From Branchipolynoe longqiensis (Eukaryota; Annelida; Polychaeta; Phyllodocida; Polynoidae), in assembly GCA_030323885.1 (NCBI GenBank), contig CM059200.1:3231729-3295728 (forward strand): a stretch of 64,000 nucleotides of DNA, given 5' to 3'. This document shows positions 63,505 to 64,000 of this stretch, in pieces. The notes under the pieces are model-generated. The model was not told the origin of the DNA and searched no databases. It saw only the letters and a list, made by a program, of their open reading frames with translations. The position numbers were made by a program, and so were the translations under genes. Numbering within the stretch: the first letter of the stretch is position 1; every line of letters starts with the position of its first letter.

Positions 63505-63847
63505 CGGTTGGTTGGCTGTTGGAGTTTTACATCCTGGCAACATTTAAGGTCATCTCAGGATGGGTACCAACTTGTGACAGTGGACGCTCATGACGATTTT
63601 ATAGTGCTACCCTACTGGGAGATTAGGTCACCAGCACCATGACCCAATATCCCACTCTGTCACATTATCCTGGCACAGAGCCAACCAGTCCTTGCCCAAT
63701 TCTATTAATGCCGAGCACCAAGCTAGGAAGCGACTATTTATTAAGTATCAATTGTGTAAGTCATTAGTTTGACTCGACCGGGAATCGAACTCCCCACCTT
63801 CTGCACAGTGGGCCTGCGCTGTACCGATTCGGCCATCGCGTCCGGTA
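63505..63847 (-). mobile_element. SINE-A, full-length
   Basis: Tail GGTTGGCTGTTGGAGTTTTA, body, GACTCGACCGGGAATCGAAC and head GTACCGATTCGGCCATCGCG. It sits inside or against the tail fragment at 63440, so one SINE has probably inserted at another. Confidence 0.92.
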
Positions 63848-64000
63848 ACCATATGGTTGATCCCATATTGGTGAATGCAGTAAATGCTCAGACATACCCG
63901 GAAGTAACACGGCTGGTGGCTGGTACTGATGAAGGAATGACCTTCACAATGACCTTCACATCACCTCCACCTCCACAATCTACCGCCATTCACCTGTGGG
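63848..64000. other. unassigned DNA to window end
   Basis: Contains a duplicated AATGACCTTCACA (63937-63959); no gene. Confidence 0.35.

Overview
The window is a stretch of animal nuclear DNA, most likely from a mollusc (probably a gastropod or another lophotrochozoan). I see no intact protein-coding gene, no rRNA and no functional tRNA. The evidence for an animal is the non-LTR retrotransposon reverse transcriptase, Pol III-type tRNA-headed SINEs present in many copies, MITEs with TA or TTA target duplications, and many micro- and minisatellites. The molluscan assignment rests on my recollection that one SINE type (the one containing ACGACGCCTCTAGAGCACAT) is common in molluscan genomes; it is an inference, not a search result. 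Most long open frames here are artefacts of tandem repeats whose period is a multiple of three (18, 42, 45, 15, 24 or 30 bp) or that lack stops.

Layout. 1-5.4 kb: SINE fragments, a TIR element with a 9-bp target duplication, an inverted 27-bp minisatellite and unassigned DNA. 5.4-8.2 kb: a degraded minus-strand RTE-like LINE sitting inside a TIR element. 8.2-13.8 kb: MITEs, an 18/42-bp array, a 30-bp array and a second 5'-truncated LINE copy inside a MITE. 14-20.3 kb: a cluster of related TIR elements that each carry two copies of one shared core. 20.9-21.8 kb: an 870-bp pure pyrimidine tract. 22-26 kb: MITEs, SINEs and a TG-rich array. 26.05-30.6 kb: an assembly gap and a 45-bp satellite ending in the right end of a MITE. 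31.5-34.7 kb: 24-bp and 26-bp arrays and G-rich DNA. 34.8-37.8 kb: a fold-back element and a nested MITE pair. 38.2-40.6 kb: 22-bp and 68-bp arrays. 40.6-53 kb: SINEs, MITEs and simple repeats. 54-64 kb: 47-bp and 43-bp arrays, MITEs and more SINEs.

How the parts relate. Everything recognisable is mobile or tandem DNA, and much is nested: LINE in MITE, MITE in MITE, MITE in SINE, LINE in satellite. Target-site duplications can be read directly for many insertions, so relative ages can be ordered. The most interesting theme is that tandem arrays arise inside TIR elements. The 45-bp satellite (26.5-30.4 kb) is an amplified internal segment of a MITE family that occurs at least six more times in the window without amplification. 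A TA-flanked pogo/Tigger-like MITE at 55.4-56.0 kb has amplified its own left end about five times, while a related copy at 46.2 kb has not.

Limits. Boundaries are read by eye and may be off by about 10 bases. Family names (RTE, PIF/Harbinger, pogo/Tigger, MULE) rest on motifs and target duplications only; no transposase ORF was found.
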